NCBI GenBank assembly: GCA_013180625.2
Contig: SNVD02007624.1
Location: 1-64,000 of the forward strand
From: Boswellia sacra
Taxonomy: Eukaryota; Streptophyta; Magnoliopsida; Sapindales; Burseraceae
Reading direction: 5' to 3'
Length of the DNA stretch: 64,000 nt
Shown here: positions 1 through 11,307 of the stretch, piece after piece
Numbering within the stretch: position 1 is the first letter of the stretch
How the letters are laid out: each line of letters starts with the position of its first letter
The notes under the pieces: model-generated
The model's database searches: none
What the model was told of the DNA's origin: nothing
Seen by the model: only the letters and a program-made list of their open reading frames with translations
Program-made: the position numbers and the translations under genes

Positions 1-833
1 ACAACAGCTTACTTGTGATATTGAACATGATATTTCATTATTTGATTGAAAAATGTTATTTAATTCCTTATATACTTATCATAAGTGACATTGGTGATGG
101 GAAAGATTTTAATGATTGATGATTCATCGGTCATTTTCTTGTTTTCCTTCTAAATTTAATATGAAAACCAATTATCTAATAAAACTCCAGCTAATTAAAT
201 TTAAGTCCTAGAGGCAATTCGTTCCTTTCAGTTGCTCTTAGTTTATTTATATTCTTTTCTTTATTGAACAACTAATGGATTTATTTAATCAAATTAAGAA
301 GTCTTCACCTTGATTTGTGGAACACGGATTACTGATATATTAACACTTGTATGAATCCTGCATCATCATGTATAAAAGGCAGATTGCTTAATGCATATTT
401 GTAGACTGAATTGATTCACCAGCTTTGCTCTTCATTTCTGATTCATATTTGTACTTGTATACGCAATTTTTCTTTTCTCATTTTGGTGATCCCTTTGTGT
501 AAAAGAACTTTTGCTACAATGATCTTAGTTTCAGTTGGATTAATAGTTGGATATGAAAGTGGTTTATAGGCCTGAAATGGAAGACTTTGTTGGCAGTTAT
601 TTTTAAATAAAGATAGTTGAGCATTACTTAAAATGTGAACAATCTGGATAGAGTGTTCCCTAATAACTGTTATCTGCTGATTGTTTAGGAAGCAATAAAT
701 GATACTTTATTTCATGGTAAATTATGATAGTCTAATTAATTATTAAATGAGCATTTATTTAAAAAAAAAGCACCATACTTTGCTGGTTGAGATTGTTGAT
801 TTACATTGTTACATGTGAAGGGTTTTTTCAAAG
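1..833. other. Noncoding AT-rich stretch, no gene seen
   Basis: I see no convincing coding exon, RNA gene or terminal repeat in this stretch. It is AT-rich and precedes the DUF1985/Ulp1 gene of MULE1, so it may hold the promoter or the lost left end of that element. I looked here for an inverted copy of the element's right end (the GGGGTTATC-type sequence near 8750-8774) and did not find one. The left end of MULE1 may therefore be deleted, diverged or outside the window. Confidence 0.4.
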
Positions 834-3800
834 ATGGTTAAAACAAGGAAATACAAAGTAACTGCGAGTAAAACGAAGAAAGCCAAAGAAAGGATGTTAT
901 CAATTGAGAAGTGAAAGACAAAAAAAGAAAGGATAAAATTAGAAGATGAAAGGCCACACGAAGAAATGAATGTTGATGAGGTAGGTTGGAACACCCTCTA
1001 TTTTGAAAATACTTAAAAATTTTTCCTTCAATCTTATTACAGTACTAAATATTAAAATGGTATCATGCTTGCAGGCCCAATTCAAGGACATTGATTTTTT
1101 TCCTGCAAAGATAACCTGTAGGTCAAAGATCAATGAGGTTTTAGCTTTGATTCGGGAAACTCTTTCGGAGACACAGATGAAGTTGTTTAAAGATTCATGC
1201 TTCGGCCATTTTGAGGAAATGCAACAAATACAATTTTCATCGTGCATTTGCCACAACATGCTTTTGCGGGAAGTGGATAGTGACGATGAGGGTATGACCT
1301 TTCTTGTCAATGGAAAGAAGGTTACATTTTCATGGAGATATTTTGCATCGATTACGAGGTTACGGTTTGGAAATTTTCCCCGTTATGATCCACGAAAGAG
1401 AGTCCCCAAAGAGCAGAGCTTGTGTCATGGTCTACTGGGCGGAAGAGTTAGGTTCAACCATGGAGAATTACAAGCGGTATTCAAACAAAGCTCGGATAAA
1501 GATGACATGCTAAGAGTAAAATTGGCAATGTTGTATTTCTTGGAGTGTGCATTATTGGGTAAATAACCAACAACTAAAATTAAGATAGACCATATTCATT
1601 TGCTTGATGATATCGATGCGTTCAATGCATATCCCTGAGGCCGAAAATGCTTTGACATAACATTAAACAGCATGAGGAAGAACATTCAGGATCGACATTG
1701 CAAGTGAAATCTTAAGAAATTACAGAAGAGTACACACAGAGAGCATTACAACTTGCATGGTTTCCCGTATGCATTTCAGGTAAATGGGTGGTATCGTATT
1801 CCCTTTTGTTGTCTGTTGTTTAATATCATAGAGCCTAATAATATTTTCTTTCTGTGTAATAGGTGTGGGTCTATGAGACATTTGACCAATGTAATCCTAG
1901 ACTAGCAATTAGGTTGACAAAAGAGGGTGCTTTCATACTTAGATGGATTACAAGAAGTTATCACACCAACAAGGAAGTGCAAGACATCATTTTCCGTCAA
2001 ACTCAGGTATGGACTAACGGAATAAGTATGTTTGTATTTTTAGTAAGATGTATATTACATTTGATAACCTTTTCGTTTACGTACATTTCGTAGGTTGAAT
2101 CTAAAAGTCATTCTCCCGCACAACCAGGTGAGTCCCCCACCCTATACACTTTAACATTTTTGCATTGTGGAAAACTAAAGATTACAAAAACGAGGTTTAC
2201 ACTTAAACACGATTCAGATGAGCATACGGCAGAAGATAGAGCCATGTCGCCCCATGAAGAAATCGACAAAACACCTACCGCTTCACCTCCTGTAGAGGAT
2301 ACCGATCATCATGGGCCGGACATATATTCAAGTATTGAAGAACGATTGGATCGCATAGTAATATTTTCCATACCTGAAGTTGCTTTTTAACGTTATTGTT
2401 TGACTATTGCACATAACATTCAAATTTTTCTCTTTTCTTGATTGTTTTATAGCATGAGAAGATCGTCCACATAGAGGGTTAGAGGGTGAGATAGGCTATC
2501 TTCGTGCCGCAGAACGTAAAAGGGAGGATGACATCATCGAAAGACTTCATCGGATGGAGACCTCGATTAATCAAATCCTTTCATTTATACAAGTTCGATA
2601 CGGAGATTCCCGACAGCAATATAGTTCTCCTTCTCCGGTCAATAATACTTTTACTTTTTTATTTGTTGTGTTATCTACAAAAAAAATTCAGCATCTCATG
2701 TTATGGTATTGATTGTTGATTACAGGTTTTTGATGACTCTTTCACCACTCCGTCGAGAGAGTGGCATAATGAAGATACAATGGGGGAGCCGGCTGCTGAA
2801 TACACTGCCACTGACAATGTTGACGTTGTCAATATTGTTTCTGAACACAAACGTGAGAAGGAGATTCCCGCCAACACATGCATGTCCCCACCAGATGTCA
2901 CTGTTATAAGTGACAAACAGAAGGTATACTTGCGTAAGCGGCCAACAACAGGCGCATAATCGTGTAGACCTCCTTACACAAACCCATTGAAGAAACACAT
3001 ACCGGATAAGAAGGACACCTTGAAAGAATTGAATACTTGGCTGCGTCACAAAGAAGATGATAGAAAATTGTAAGTGGGGATCATTTTTCCATTTCTTTTG
3101 TGTCGTGCAGCATAAGTATGTTCTCATAAATTGCTTGTCTTGTAGTGTTGAACTCAGGCCAGTGCTTGGTGACAAGAAGTTCTTTAGAACTATGGTTAAA
3201 CCTAGAGAGTGGTTGTCCGACGCGGTATGTATGGAACTCAACATATTAGTGCATGTCAATTATAAGCTATTTTCAACTAAAATGTTTTTATGATTACAGC
3301 ATATAGATGCTGCATTTTGGTTCATTCGGCACATATTTGCAAATCAGAGTGGACAATATGCTATAATGGATTGTTTTTTTCAGATACATATGTAATCATA
3401 ATTCCATAACTAGGAATAAATAATGATTCATTGTTTCGATTGATTCACTGAGCTATCCTGTGTGCTGTGCAGCAACTCTTGGCTGCAAAATTCTCATTAT
3501 TTGAAAAACAAGAACCGCTTCGGACTGAGAATGATGACAGATGCATTATGAAGGCACTTTATGGTTGTCTGCGGAGAGGGTGAGTATAACAAAGATGAAT
3601 GACCACTTAATATCTTGATTATATGAAGCTTGTGTCTCATATGACTTGTCTTTTGGCAATTCTTCCGTTTCTTAGGTTTTTATTCCAATAAATGTTGGGC
3701 AAATTCATTGGGTGTTGGGAGATGTTAACATGAAAGCATGCAAGATCGATGTATATGACTCAGACCACACTCTATACGCAGATGATGAATTTCAAAGTCA

Positions 3801-4155
3801 CATGTCGCCATATGCCCATATGATTTCTTCATTGCTACAGGCCATTGATGGGAACAACAGTAGTGGTGCAAATCCATGGCCCGTCATTCGAGTCGAAGGT
3901 GTTCCCCAACAACAAATAAGGTTACTTCCATTTAAAACTAAACTTGTTTCTTTTATCGTAATATCCACTCTTGAAGTTGCAACTAACCATTATGTTCCGT
4001 TCTCGTGCAGTGGAGATTGTGGAGCTTTTGTTATCATGTTTCTTAATTGCCTGGTTACTGGTAAGTCTGTAGAAATTATACGTCATCCAGACCATGCTCG
4101 AAACTATAGGAAGGAGTTGGCTGTAGACATGTTTGATATGAGATTGTGGAAATGA
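834..4155 (+). pseudogene. MULE-borne DUF1985 / Ulp1-like cysteine protease gene
   Basis: A basic N-terminus starts at the ATG at 834 (MVKTRKYK...). A likely GT-AG intron runs from about 979 to 1072. The DUF1985 domain follows at 1073-1560, with the typical segment KLFKDSCFGHF and later LVNGKKVTFSWRYFASITRLRFG. Further coding patches lie near 1863-2090, 2160-2390 and 3478-3585. A C48/Ulp1 protease core is split over 3675-3918 and 4007-4155. The catalytic triad remains visible: His in GQIHWVLGD, Asp in VYDSD and Cys in SGDCGAFV. A stop codon near 909 follows the basic N-terminus, and other frame breaks lie between patches, so I call it a pseudogene; some breaks may be introns. It converges on the MURA gene at 5678-8098. 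In this family the protease is proposed to act on SUMO or ubiquitin-like conjugates, but its role in transposition is unknown. Confidence 0.7.
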
Positions 4156-4693
4156 GCTCCCAAACCATCACCGAAATCCTGCATTATAGAAACCAGGACA
4201 TTCTTCTCAAACTTTGTAATACTCTTTCTGATGTATGTATTTGATTTTGATGGAATGAGTAATTACAGAGTAAAACCTTTGGTGATGTTATTGTCGTTTG
4301 TATCCATGTAAAGCTCTGAGGAGCTGACAACTTGTAAAGCTCATTTTGTGTTTACATATTACTTTTCCTTTGGCATGTGTCTATCTTATACGTGAGAAAA
4401 ATCTTATTTGTCTTTCCACCTAGATCTATACTCATGATTACAGCATGGGCTTTGGATAAGCCAAGTAGATGTCTTCCAGATACATTTGATTGTTCCAATT
4501 GCTGTTGTGTTTGTGCCTGCAATGAAACAGGATGAACTAGTCATGCATGCCTCCCAGTTTGCTGGTTGAGGAGATTCATTAAAAGTTGTATTTTCTGTTG
4601 AAAGGCACTAGATTTCTGTTAAATGGGTGTTAGGGGATCATGATAATGTTTTGCCACAAAATGAGACGGGGTCGTGAAGCAATCTGGTTTTCT

Positions 4694-5357
4694 GCAGGAC
4701 TGGGTCGTGCAGAAAATCAAATACATAATGCAATCTGCGTAATTGCACGACCAGGTCATGCAGAAAATCAAATACACAATGCAATCTGCGTAATTGCATG
4801 ACGGGGTCGTGCAGAAAGGTAGATTGCATCCATTTCAGCACGACTCGGTCGTGCAATTTGCACGACGGGGTCGTGCTGAAAGGCAGATTGCTTAGAGCAA
4901 TCTGGTTTTCTGCACAAGTAGATTGCTTAATGCAATTTGGTTTATTTGATTATGCTTAATGCTTAAAGGCGTGACCGTATGTGGCCTGATGGTTGAACTA
5001 CTGTTACTGCAGATGGTAAACGCAGTGCTCCGATTGACCACACTCATCTGGTAAAGGCATTTATCCGCAAGATTACAAAAACTGTATATTCCTTGTTGAT
5101 TTCTCGACAATGGTATTGCCATGTTTGTCTTGTGAAGTGTGTATATATGCTATGGTTGAATCGAACCGGTCAAGTATCCAGAATTTCTACTACATGATGG
5201 TCTCCTGTACAAAGCCATTATAAATATTTTACGCTGTAGAATTATGGCTCTCTCTTGCATTGATATTTATATTGGCTGCTTTATCATTTCAAGACGAGTT
5301 TCAGCTGAAATGCAGATTGCAGTATGCAATCTGGTTTTCTGCACGACCGGGTCATGC
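4694..5357. repeat. GCACGAC-NGG-GTCGTGC dyad array between convergent MULE1 genes
   Basis: Six 17-bp near-palindromes with 7-bp arms GCACGAC and GTCGTGC around a 3-nt centre lie at 4694-4710, 4745-4761, 4796-4812, 4838-4854, 4860-4876 and 5341-5357; some arms carry one or two mismatches. Copies 1-3 sit in a ~51-bp tandem unit that also contains AAATCAAATACA and TGCAATCTGCGTAATTGCA. Half-motifs such as GGGTCGTG occur at 4669. The array lies in the interval between the 3' ends of the Ulp1-like and transposase genes. Related dyads recur at 8236-8306. Confidence 0.8.
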
Positions 5358-5677
5358 CCATATGCAGATTGCTTAATGTACACAAATGCGCTATTACACA
5401 ATGCTTTGCCCTGTTTTAGATGTCACTCTTGTCCATTTCTATTCATATTATATAAAATTACAATGTAAGAGAAATGAAATTGCATTACAATGGCATAGCT
5501 AACCGGTGTACAAGAACAACTTAATAATAATGTTATTTATTGAAGTCATTAGGCAACAACATCAACCACTAACATGTCCAACAAAACAATTACAACACAC
5601 ACATCTATAAACGATTGCAACACACACATCATCCAAAGCTTAAAGTAAAGCTTTTACAAAGCAGTAGGTACATGTGG

Positions 5678-8098
5678 TTACTCCCCATCGGCATCATTTA
5701 ATGGAGCCTCCGGATTTCTTTGGGTTGACAGCGGATTCGTCGACCTGCATGTCTTCTGATTATAACTTCTGCCATCACACCGCCCGCATTTACGTGATGT
5801 CTTTCGATTCTTCTTTTGCCTACACCGACCGCGACATTTCGCTGGGGGTAATATTATACGTGCCTCGACTTCATCTGGGATATCCCACTCCTCAGACGAA
5901 CCAACAGGGTAGATAGCTTCCGCATATGCAGTCAATAAGACTTCGGATCTATAAAAGTGATGAGTAAAATTATAGACTGATAAGTTTCGCACTCTATACA
6001 CTGCAATAGCGTGTTTGCATGGTAACTGTTCAACTTGGAATTCTCGGCAGCTACATGTTCTTGCATGCAAGTCTACATGACCATCTAAATATCCATCTTT
6101 CACAGTAAACTCGTGTAGGCTAATTGGAACAACTCTATAAGAAAGGCCTTCCTCGTGCCTATTTTTCAACTGTTTTTCAGCCCATGTTGTTAGTGGAGTT
6201 GTCATGTTAATTGCCTCCTCCCTACGTGTACAAAATCATTTTTACAACACCTCTGATATAATATGATCCACTAGCTTCATAATGGGAAATTCTCGTGCTT
6301 CCTTGAGAACACCATTCAGGCACTCTGCAATATTGGTTGTCAAAATACTATACCTTCTGCCATCAAAATGCGAACGAGCCCACTTTGCATACCCAGCTTC
6401 GTGTAGATATTGTGCAATATGGTGGTCAATTCCATTAATTTGTCGCATTAGGTCCTCAAACTCACATTGACGATAAACTTTGCTGGTTGTAAAGAATATA
6501 TCACTTATAACCACATCTTTGAATTTGGCCCTCAGATTTTGTGAAATATGATACACACAAGCACCATGTTGAGCATCAGGAAACACTTTACCCACCCCCT
6601 TGCCTATGCTTTTATGACGATCAGAGATTATCACAATATCTTCAACAGAACCAATAGCATCCTTCAATTTCGTTAAAAACCACTCCCATGATGCATCATT
6701 CTCGGAGTCAATAACGCCAAATGCCAAAGGATAAATTTGATTGTTACCATCCATATGCATGCGGCCACAAGCAGGGTGCCTCTATATTTGCCCTTCAAAA
6801 AGGTCCCATCTACAGCAACAACGGGCCTTATACAAGTTCTAAAGCCACGTATGGAAGCACCCAAGGCAAAAAAGAAATATAAGAAATGGTCATGTGGATC
6901 AGTATGTATATGAGTGATAGTGCCATGATTATGCTTCTCTAAAGTATAACAGTATCTTGGCAATAACCGGAATGAATCTTCTGGTGAACCCCGAACCAAC
7001 TCTAATGCATGCTCCCGCGCTCGCCATGCCTTTCCATAAGAAATATGAATTTCAAAATTCTTTGCTACATCATGTCTAATATCATTAGGCCTATAAGTCA
7101 CACCAACATCATTGTACTTCTCATGAATATCCATAGCAATTAACTTTGATGTAGCTTGACGATAATCTCGCTCAAGATTGTTAAGAGCACATGTATGTAC
7201 GTCACAAAACCTTGTCACCTTAAAAAGATCACAATTCTTGATTTTCATGGCACGAAGTCGCCACTTGCAAAATTCATCTATACATGCTATCTTGTAAAGG
7301 GTTTTGTTGGACTTTTTTACCATAAACTGAAAATTCCTTCTTACTGCTAAAATGCTAATCTTGTTTTGCAAATCCCTCTTATTCTTGAACACACTGCTTA
7401 CATATACATCGGTGTTACTATCAGAAAGTCTACATGATGACCCAACATTAGAAGTGCCAAATGAATTTGAATTATTCCCTATTTCTTGATTAGATGAAAA
7501 CTCATTACCTCTAGGAAAATAACCTTCACGATTAGATTGAGAAATGTCACATGAACGCGCTTCTGGTGATTGGACATGATCAAAATTCTATACATCATCC
7601 AAGGGACTAGGATCGAGATCAGTATTATTTAATGGTTCTTCCAACACATCATCTTCATTAATAGTGGAAGGAATTGCTTGACAACGTTCTTCTGGGTATG
7701 TTGAGGGAACACTGGTAAGAAGTTGGTTACTACCCTCCCTCGAACCTATACCATTTTCAATATCATTTTCATATGAACGGGGTTCAACAATTGCATATAA
7801 GGGGATCCTATTTGAAGGGTCCACATTGACGTTTTCCTCCAAGAAATATTTCAAATCTTCATCACTTTCTACTATTGATGGAGGAAGTGGAATATGTGCC
7901 CTTAACACATATTGCAATGAAAATGTGTTTTCCTCTCATGATTTATTGGTGACTTCAGAAACTTTACGAACTAACTCTTCATAGGTTGTTGACATAGGCA
8001 AAGTCATACCTTTACTTCTACGACCATTGAAAAAAAAATTCTCTGCCACTCGACACCCATTCACCATCATACACGATAGGAAAACGAACATTATCCAT
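5678..8098 (-). pseudogene. MURA-type (MULE) transposase, frame-broken
   Basis: Reading leftwards, the ATG at 8098 opens an N-terminal PB1-like region ending in NGRRSKGMTLP...TYEELV. The MuDR DNA-binding domain follows (7350-7200, CKWRLRAMK), then the MULE DDE domain. Its acidic residues are present: Asp in VAVDGTFLKGKYRG, Asp in IIISDRHKSIGKG (as seen in IVIISDRHKSI) and Glu in NIAECLNGVL. A SWIM zinc finger follows (CSC...LPCKHAIAVY, near 6000-6060), and a C-terminal zinc knuckle (CGRCDGRSYNQKTC) ends at 5678. Breaks seen are a frame slip at a nine-T run near 8031-8040, a TGA near 7937, a TAG at 7585-7587, a one-base shift near 6755-6765, and TAA and TGA between 6230 and 6241. Several look like single G:C to A:T changes. 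The gene is probably dead, but its catalytic codons are intact. Confidence 0.82.
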
Positions 8099-8235
8099 TC
8101 ACTAAAGCCTGCAATACCAATACAAAACATTACAATTAATTCAAACAGATTTCACTCTATTGCACGAACGTTAGACAAGTATTATGTATCATGACTATTT
8201 CGACAAAAGCATTATATACCATGACTAATTGGAGA

Positions 8236-8306
8236 AAAGGGTCGTTTTGCACGACCCTTTTGAGAAAGGGTCGTGGAAGAGAAAGGGTCGTGCAGCACGA
8301 CCCTTT
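8236..8306. repeat. AAAGGGTCGTGC dyads upstream of the MULE1 transposase
   Basis: Two inverted pairs occur here. At 8282-8306 two perfect 12-bp arms, AAAGGGTCGTGC and its reverse complement, face each other across one base. At 8236-8262 a looser pair, AAAGGGTCG and GCACGACCC, does the same. The core GTCGTGC/GCACGAC is that of the array at 4694-5357, so the transposase gene has the same dyad on both sides. Confidence 0.8.
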
Positions 8307-8530
8307 GGAGAAAAAATACACCACTTTAAGCCTTAATTTCCTTCAACATAGACCACTTCAATAGATATCAAACATAAAAGATGGAAAAAACAAATCTCAA
8401 GACAAATCTCAACAGAAAATCAACTATGAATACCTTCACTCACTAGCTTCTTGGATTCAACAATCAACTTCTTGGATTTCAATCTTCACTCACTAGCTTC
8501 ACATTGCTTTCGTCAGAAAATTTTCAGTTT

Positions 8531-8620
8531 GCCGTTTTGGGGTGTGCGTGTTGGAGAGTTAGGACAGCCGTTTTGGGGTGTTCGTGCAGGAGAGTTCGTA
8601 TTGGAGCCGTTTTGGGAGAG
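8531..8620. repeat. Three tandem copies of a 36-39-bp G/T-rich unit
   Basis: GCCGTTTTGGGGTGT followed by CGTG and GGAGAGTT occurs from 8531 and 8567, with a shortened third copy from 8606 (GCCGTTTTGGGAGAG). The repeats lie inside the right end of MULE1, outside the transposase gene. Confidence 0.7.
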
Positions 8621-8720
8621 TGAGTGTGTGTATGTCTTCTATTATCTTTCATATTAACTCTTAAGGATAAATTGGACTTTTCATGTCCAAAAGGGGTCAA
8701 AATTAATCAAATACCAAAAG

Positions 8721-8774
8721 GGGGTCAATTTTGAAAAAGAGACCCCAAAAGGGGTTATTTAAAAAGATAACCCC
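8721..8774. repeat. Paired hairpins at the presumed right end of MULE1
   Basis: GGGGTC faces GACCCC between about 8721 and 8746. Immediately after, GGGGTTAT (8751-8758) faces ATAACCCC (8767-8774) across eight bases. I read this as the right terminus of the element by its position. No left partner was found, so this is inference. Confidence 0.45.
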
Positions 8775-9342
8775 AGCCAAGAAGACCATGCGTTGCAATG
8801 GCAATGACAGAGTTGCACGTTTGGAAATTAACGACATATTTTGCCCTATTAATCTTCTTTACTCCAATTTTTAATGTTAAAAATAAATTCTACGATTCCT
8901 ACTAGGCTATTGCCTTGATTCGCATTAATGGTCGGTTTTGAATAGAGCAAAATCCCTTATACCACAACCATCTTGGATGTGAAGTCATGTGCAAGTTGAC
9001 TCGAAATTGAGAGTGAGAGCCATATCCCCTGGGAAGCGAAATGCTTAAAAGTATGAATGAGAATTTGTCCACGCCAGCGTTGATTTAAGACTTAAATCCT
9101 GGAAAATGTCAGCCTTTGAATGGAATTGGAATTCACTCTCTTGACCGCGTCCGACTATTTGAATAGTATTAGACAACACTATTTATTTTATTCCATATAT
9201 TACGTTGCTAACAAAGGGCCTCCACCATCTTCATCATGTACATATTTTTTCCCTACTGTCTTCCACCTCTCTGACCAAACGGAAATTTCAGAGTCTTAAT
9301 TTTGTCATAAATACAGGATCTTTTAGGCTTGCTAAAACCAGC
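8775..9342. other. Intergenic stretch upstream of the calmodulin-like gene
   Basis: No coding or RNA feature is recognised. It should contain the promoter and 5' UTR of the calmodulin-like gene. The 5' leader near 9230-9330 is T/C-rich, but I could not choose a TATA box or transcription start with confidence. Confidence 0.4.
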
Positions 9343-10767
9343 ATGGCAGATGCACTGACAGAAGATCAAATTGCTGAGTTTCAGGAGGCCTTTTGTTTGA
9401 TTGACAAAGACTCAGATGGTAATATATATATGCTCAATTCTATAATGAACTTCAGAAACTTGTCGATATTGAGCATTTTATTTGAATTTTTGCTTTTCAG
9501 TTGAATTTGAGAACATGGTTTTGATTATTAGTTCAACTGATCAGCTCATTATATCATGCCATCTCTCACCGTATTCCCTGCTTAACTACTCCATTTGCAT
9601 TAATTTTTCATCTCGTGGTTAAGGACGCACGATAACTATATATCCAATTAAACCAGGACTTGCCCTAGCTCTAACATATATAGTTGGTTTCATGTAGGTT
9701 ATATCACCATGGATGAACTTGCTGCAGTGATACAATCACTTGATGGACAACCTACAAAAGAAGAAGTTCGAGACATGATCAGTGAAGTTGATTTCAATGG
9801 AAATGGGACCATAGATATTGAAGAGTTCTTGAATATCATGGGAAAAAAGATGAAGGTACGCGCGTAACTAACATCTATATGAGAATGAGATCGGTTGTTA
9901 ATAAATAAACTAAAGGACATCTTTTGGGATCTGTTTGATCATCATTAACCGGCAAAAGACGCTTTTATATATATTCTTATTTTTATTTTTTTTAAGTTAG
10001 AGGTTGATGCTGATGCACATATGAAATTTTTGCAGGAAAATGTTGCAGAAGAGCTAAAAGAAGCTTTTAAAGTGTTTGACAGGGATCAAGATGGTTACAT
10101 ATCCGCTAATGAGGTAACTAATTGAAGCTACTGCAATGCAATTTTGTTATCTTCAAAATCTTTGGTTCGCTCGATAATACAAGAATATTTGCGACCAAAT
10201 ATTTCATAGACTAGCTATAATAGCATTACCCTTGTAGCCTTGCTTGTAGGACGCAACTTGCTTTGTTATTGACTTCAAAATTCCGTGTAACGTATGAACC
10301 AATTCAGGAGTCCCGTAATATTGGCTCCGCGTGTCCACTAACAACAATTGTGGCTTACGTATGATCTGATTGTGATCGACTTATTTTGTTGTTTTCCCAA
10401 CAACTAATTTTGACTTGGAAAACGTTTCGTCATTTTCGAAGTTTTGATATCATAAATTGGTTAGACTCTTAACAAATTTCTTGAGATTTCGTTATCTTAT
10501 TTGACATTTTAACAGGTTGATTGGTTGACTGATTTATTGCTTGTCTATTCTCCAATGTTCAGCCAAGAGGCTGTGCCCAGAGTTGAGTTCACTATGTACC
10601 CTAACCCGTACGTTTATGGTATGCAATTGCAGCTGAGACACGTGATGATAAATATGGGGGAGAGATTAACAGTTGAAGAGGCAGAACAGATGATCAAAGA
10701 GGCTGATTTAGATGGCGATGGCCTCGTCAGCTACGAGGAATTTGCAAAAATGATGATGGCATTCTGA
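9343..10767 (+). CDS. Calmodulin-like protein (CML8/CML11 type), four exons
   Basis: Exons 9343-9418, 9698-9855, 10036-10113 and 10633-10767 join in frame at GT-AG introns to give 148 residues, the length of calmodulin. Four complete EF-hand loops are visible at residues 21-32 (DKDSDGYITMDE), 57-68 ([12 protein letters not shown]), 93-104 ([12 protein letters not shown]) and 129-140 ([12 protein letters not shown]), each with acidic position 1 and Glu at position 12. Intron 1 falls inside loop 1 at the Gly codon, the usual calmodulin intron position. The protein should bind four calcium ions and act as a cytosolic or nuclear sensor. It differs from true calmodulin in CLID for CLFD before loop 1, GERLT for GEKLT, and a short MMMAF end. 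Assignment to the CML8/11 branch rests on overall resemblance. Open frames running through the introns are not separate genes. Confidence 0.92.
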
Positions 10768-11307
10768 TACTGTTTCCAAACCACACATTAAATCTCATTT
10801 CTTTTTTTTTTTTCGTTTTTTCAAGTAATGACGTCTTTGTTATATAAAAGGTATAAATTATTGCTAATTTATTTGACTTTCAAGCCCAGAAGTCTTTGGA
10901 GATCGAATAATAAGATACGCTGCTGATATGATTTTTATTTTTCTGTTATGATACGTAATAACTATTAAATTGAATGATTATGATTTGTTTTTGATTATTA
11001 TGATATCCAAATGACACTGATCAGTTAAATAAATCCCAAAACCCAATCCATAACCTAGATAGAATTTTATAATCCTATGTGAAATTGTAATATAGTTTTT
11101 CATGGCTGAAACTTTAGATTATGTAATGCTTTGTGGAACCCCTAAAGAATGGGAGAAACCCATTCCAGAAACCTCAATGTTGGGGGCAAAAGGACGTCAG
11201 AAAATGGGGGGCCACGGAAAGTATAGATGTAAAATTTGGGGCAAAATTATTGAATTATAGGAAAATTTCAATCGCCCCTGAATTTTCTAAAATTGCTTGC
11301 AGGCCAA
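10768..11307. other. 3' region of the calmodulin-like gene, no other feature
   Basis: The 3' UTR of the calmodulin-like gene probably lies in the first ~200 bases (T-run near 10800-10815). Beyond that I see only AT-rich sequence without a recognisable gene. Confidence 0.4.

Larger units (their letters stand above)
834..8774. mobile_element. Decayed Mutator-like element with Ulp1 gene (MULE1)
   Basis: The segment carries the two-gene convergent layout of MuDR-like elements. A DUF1985 plus Ulp1-type cysteine protease gene lies on + (834-4155), and a MURA transposase lies on - (5678-8098). MULEs carrying Ulp1-like genes (Kaonashi type) are an established plant group. The interval between the two 3' ends and the region upstream of the transposase both carry GCACGAC/GTCGTGC dyads. 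The right limit is placed at a pair of GGGGTC/GGGGTTAT hairpins ending at 8774. No matching left terminal repeat and no target duplication were found, so the outer limits are approximate. Both genes are broken. Confidence 0.6.

Noticed and set aside
779..4571. Direct repeat TTTGCTGGTTGAG at 779 and 4559 as borders of the Ulp1-like gene
   Set aside because: Only 13 bases match, with no further similarity or element end features; chance cannot be excluded.
4638..4856. 72-residue repeat protein on -
   Set aside because: The frame is a by-product of the tandem dyad array and has no coding support.
9205..9504. Open frame reading across exon 1 of the calmodulin-like gene
   Set aside because: It includes 5' UTR and intron 1; the calmodulin fold is explained by the spliced exons starting at 9343.
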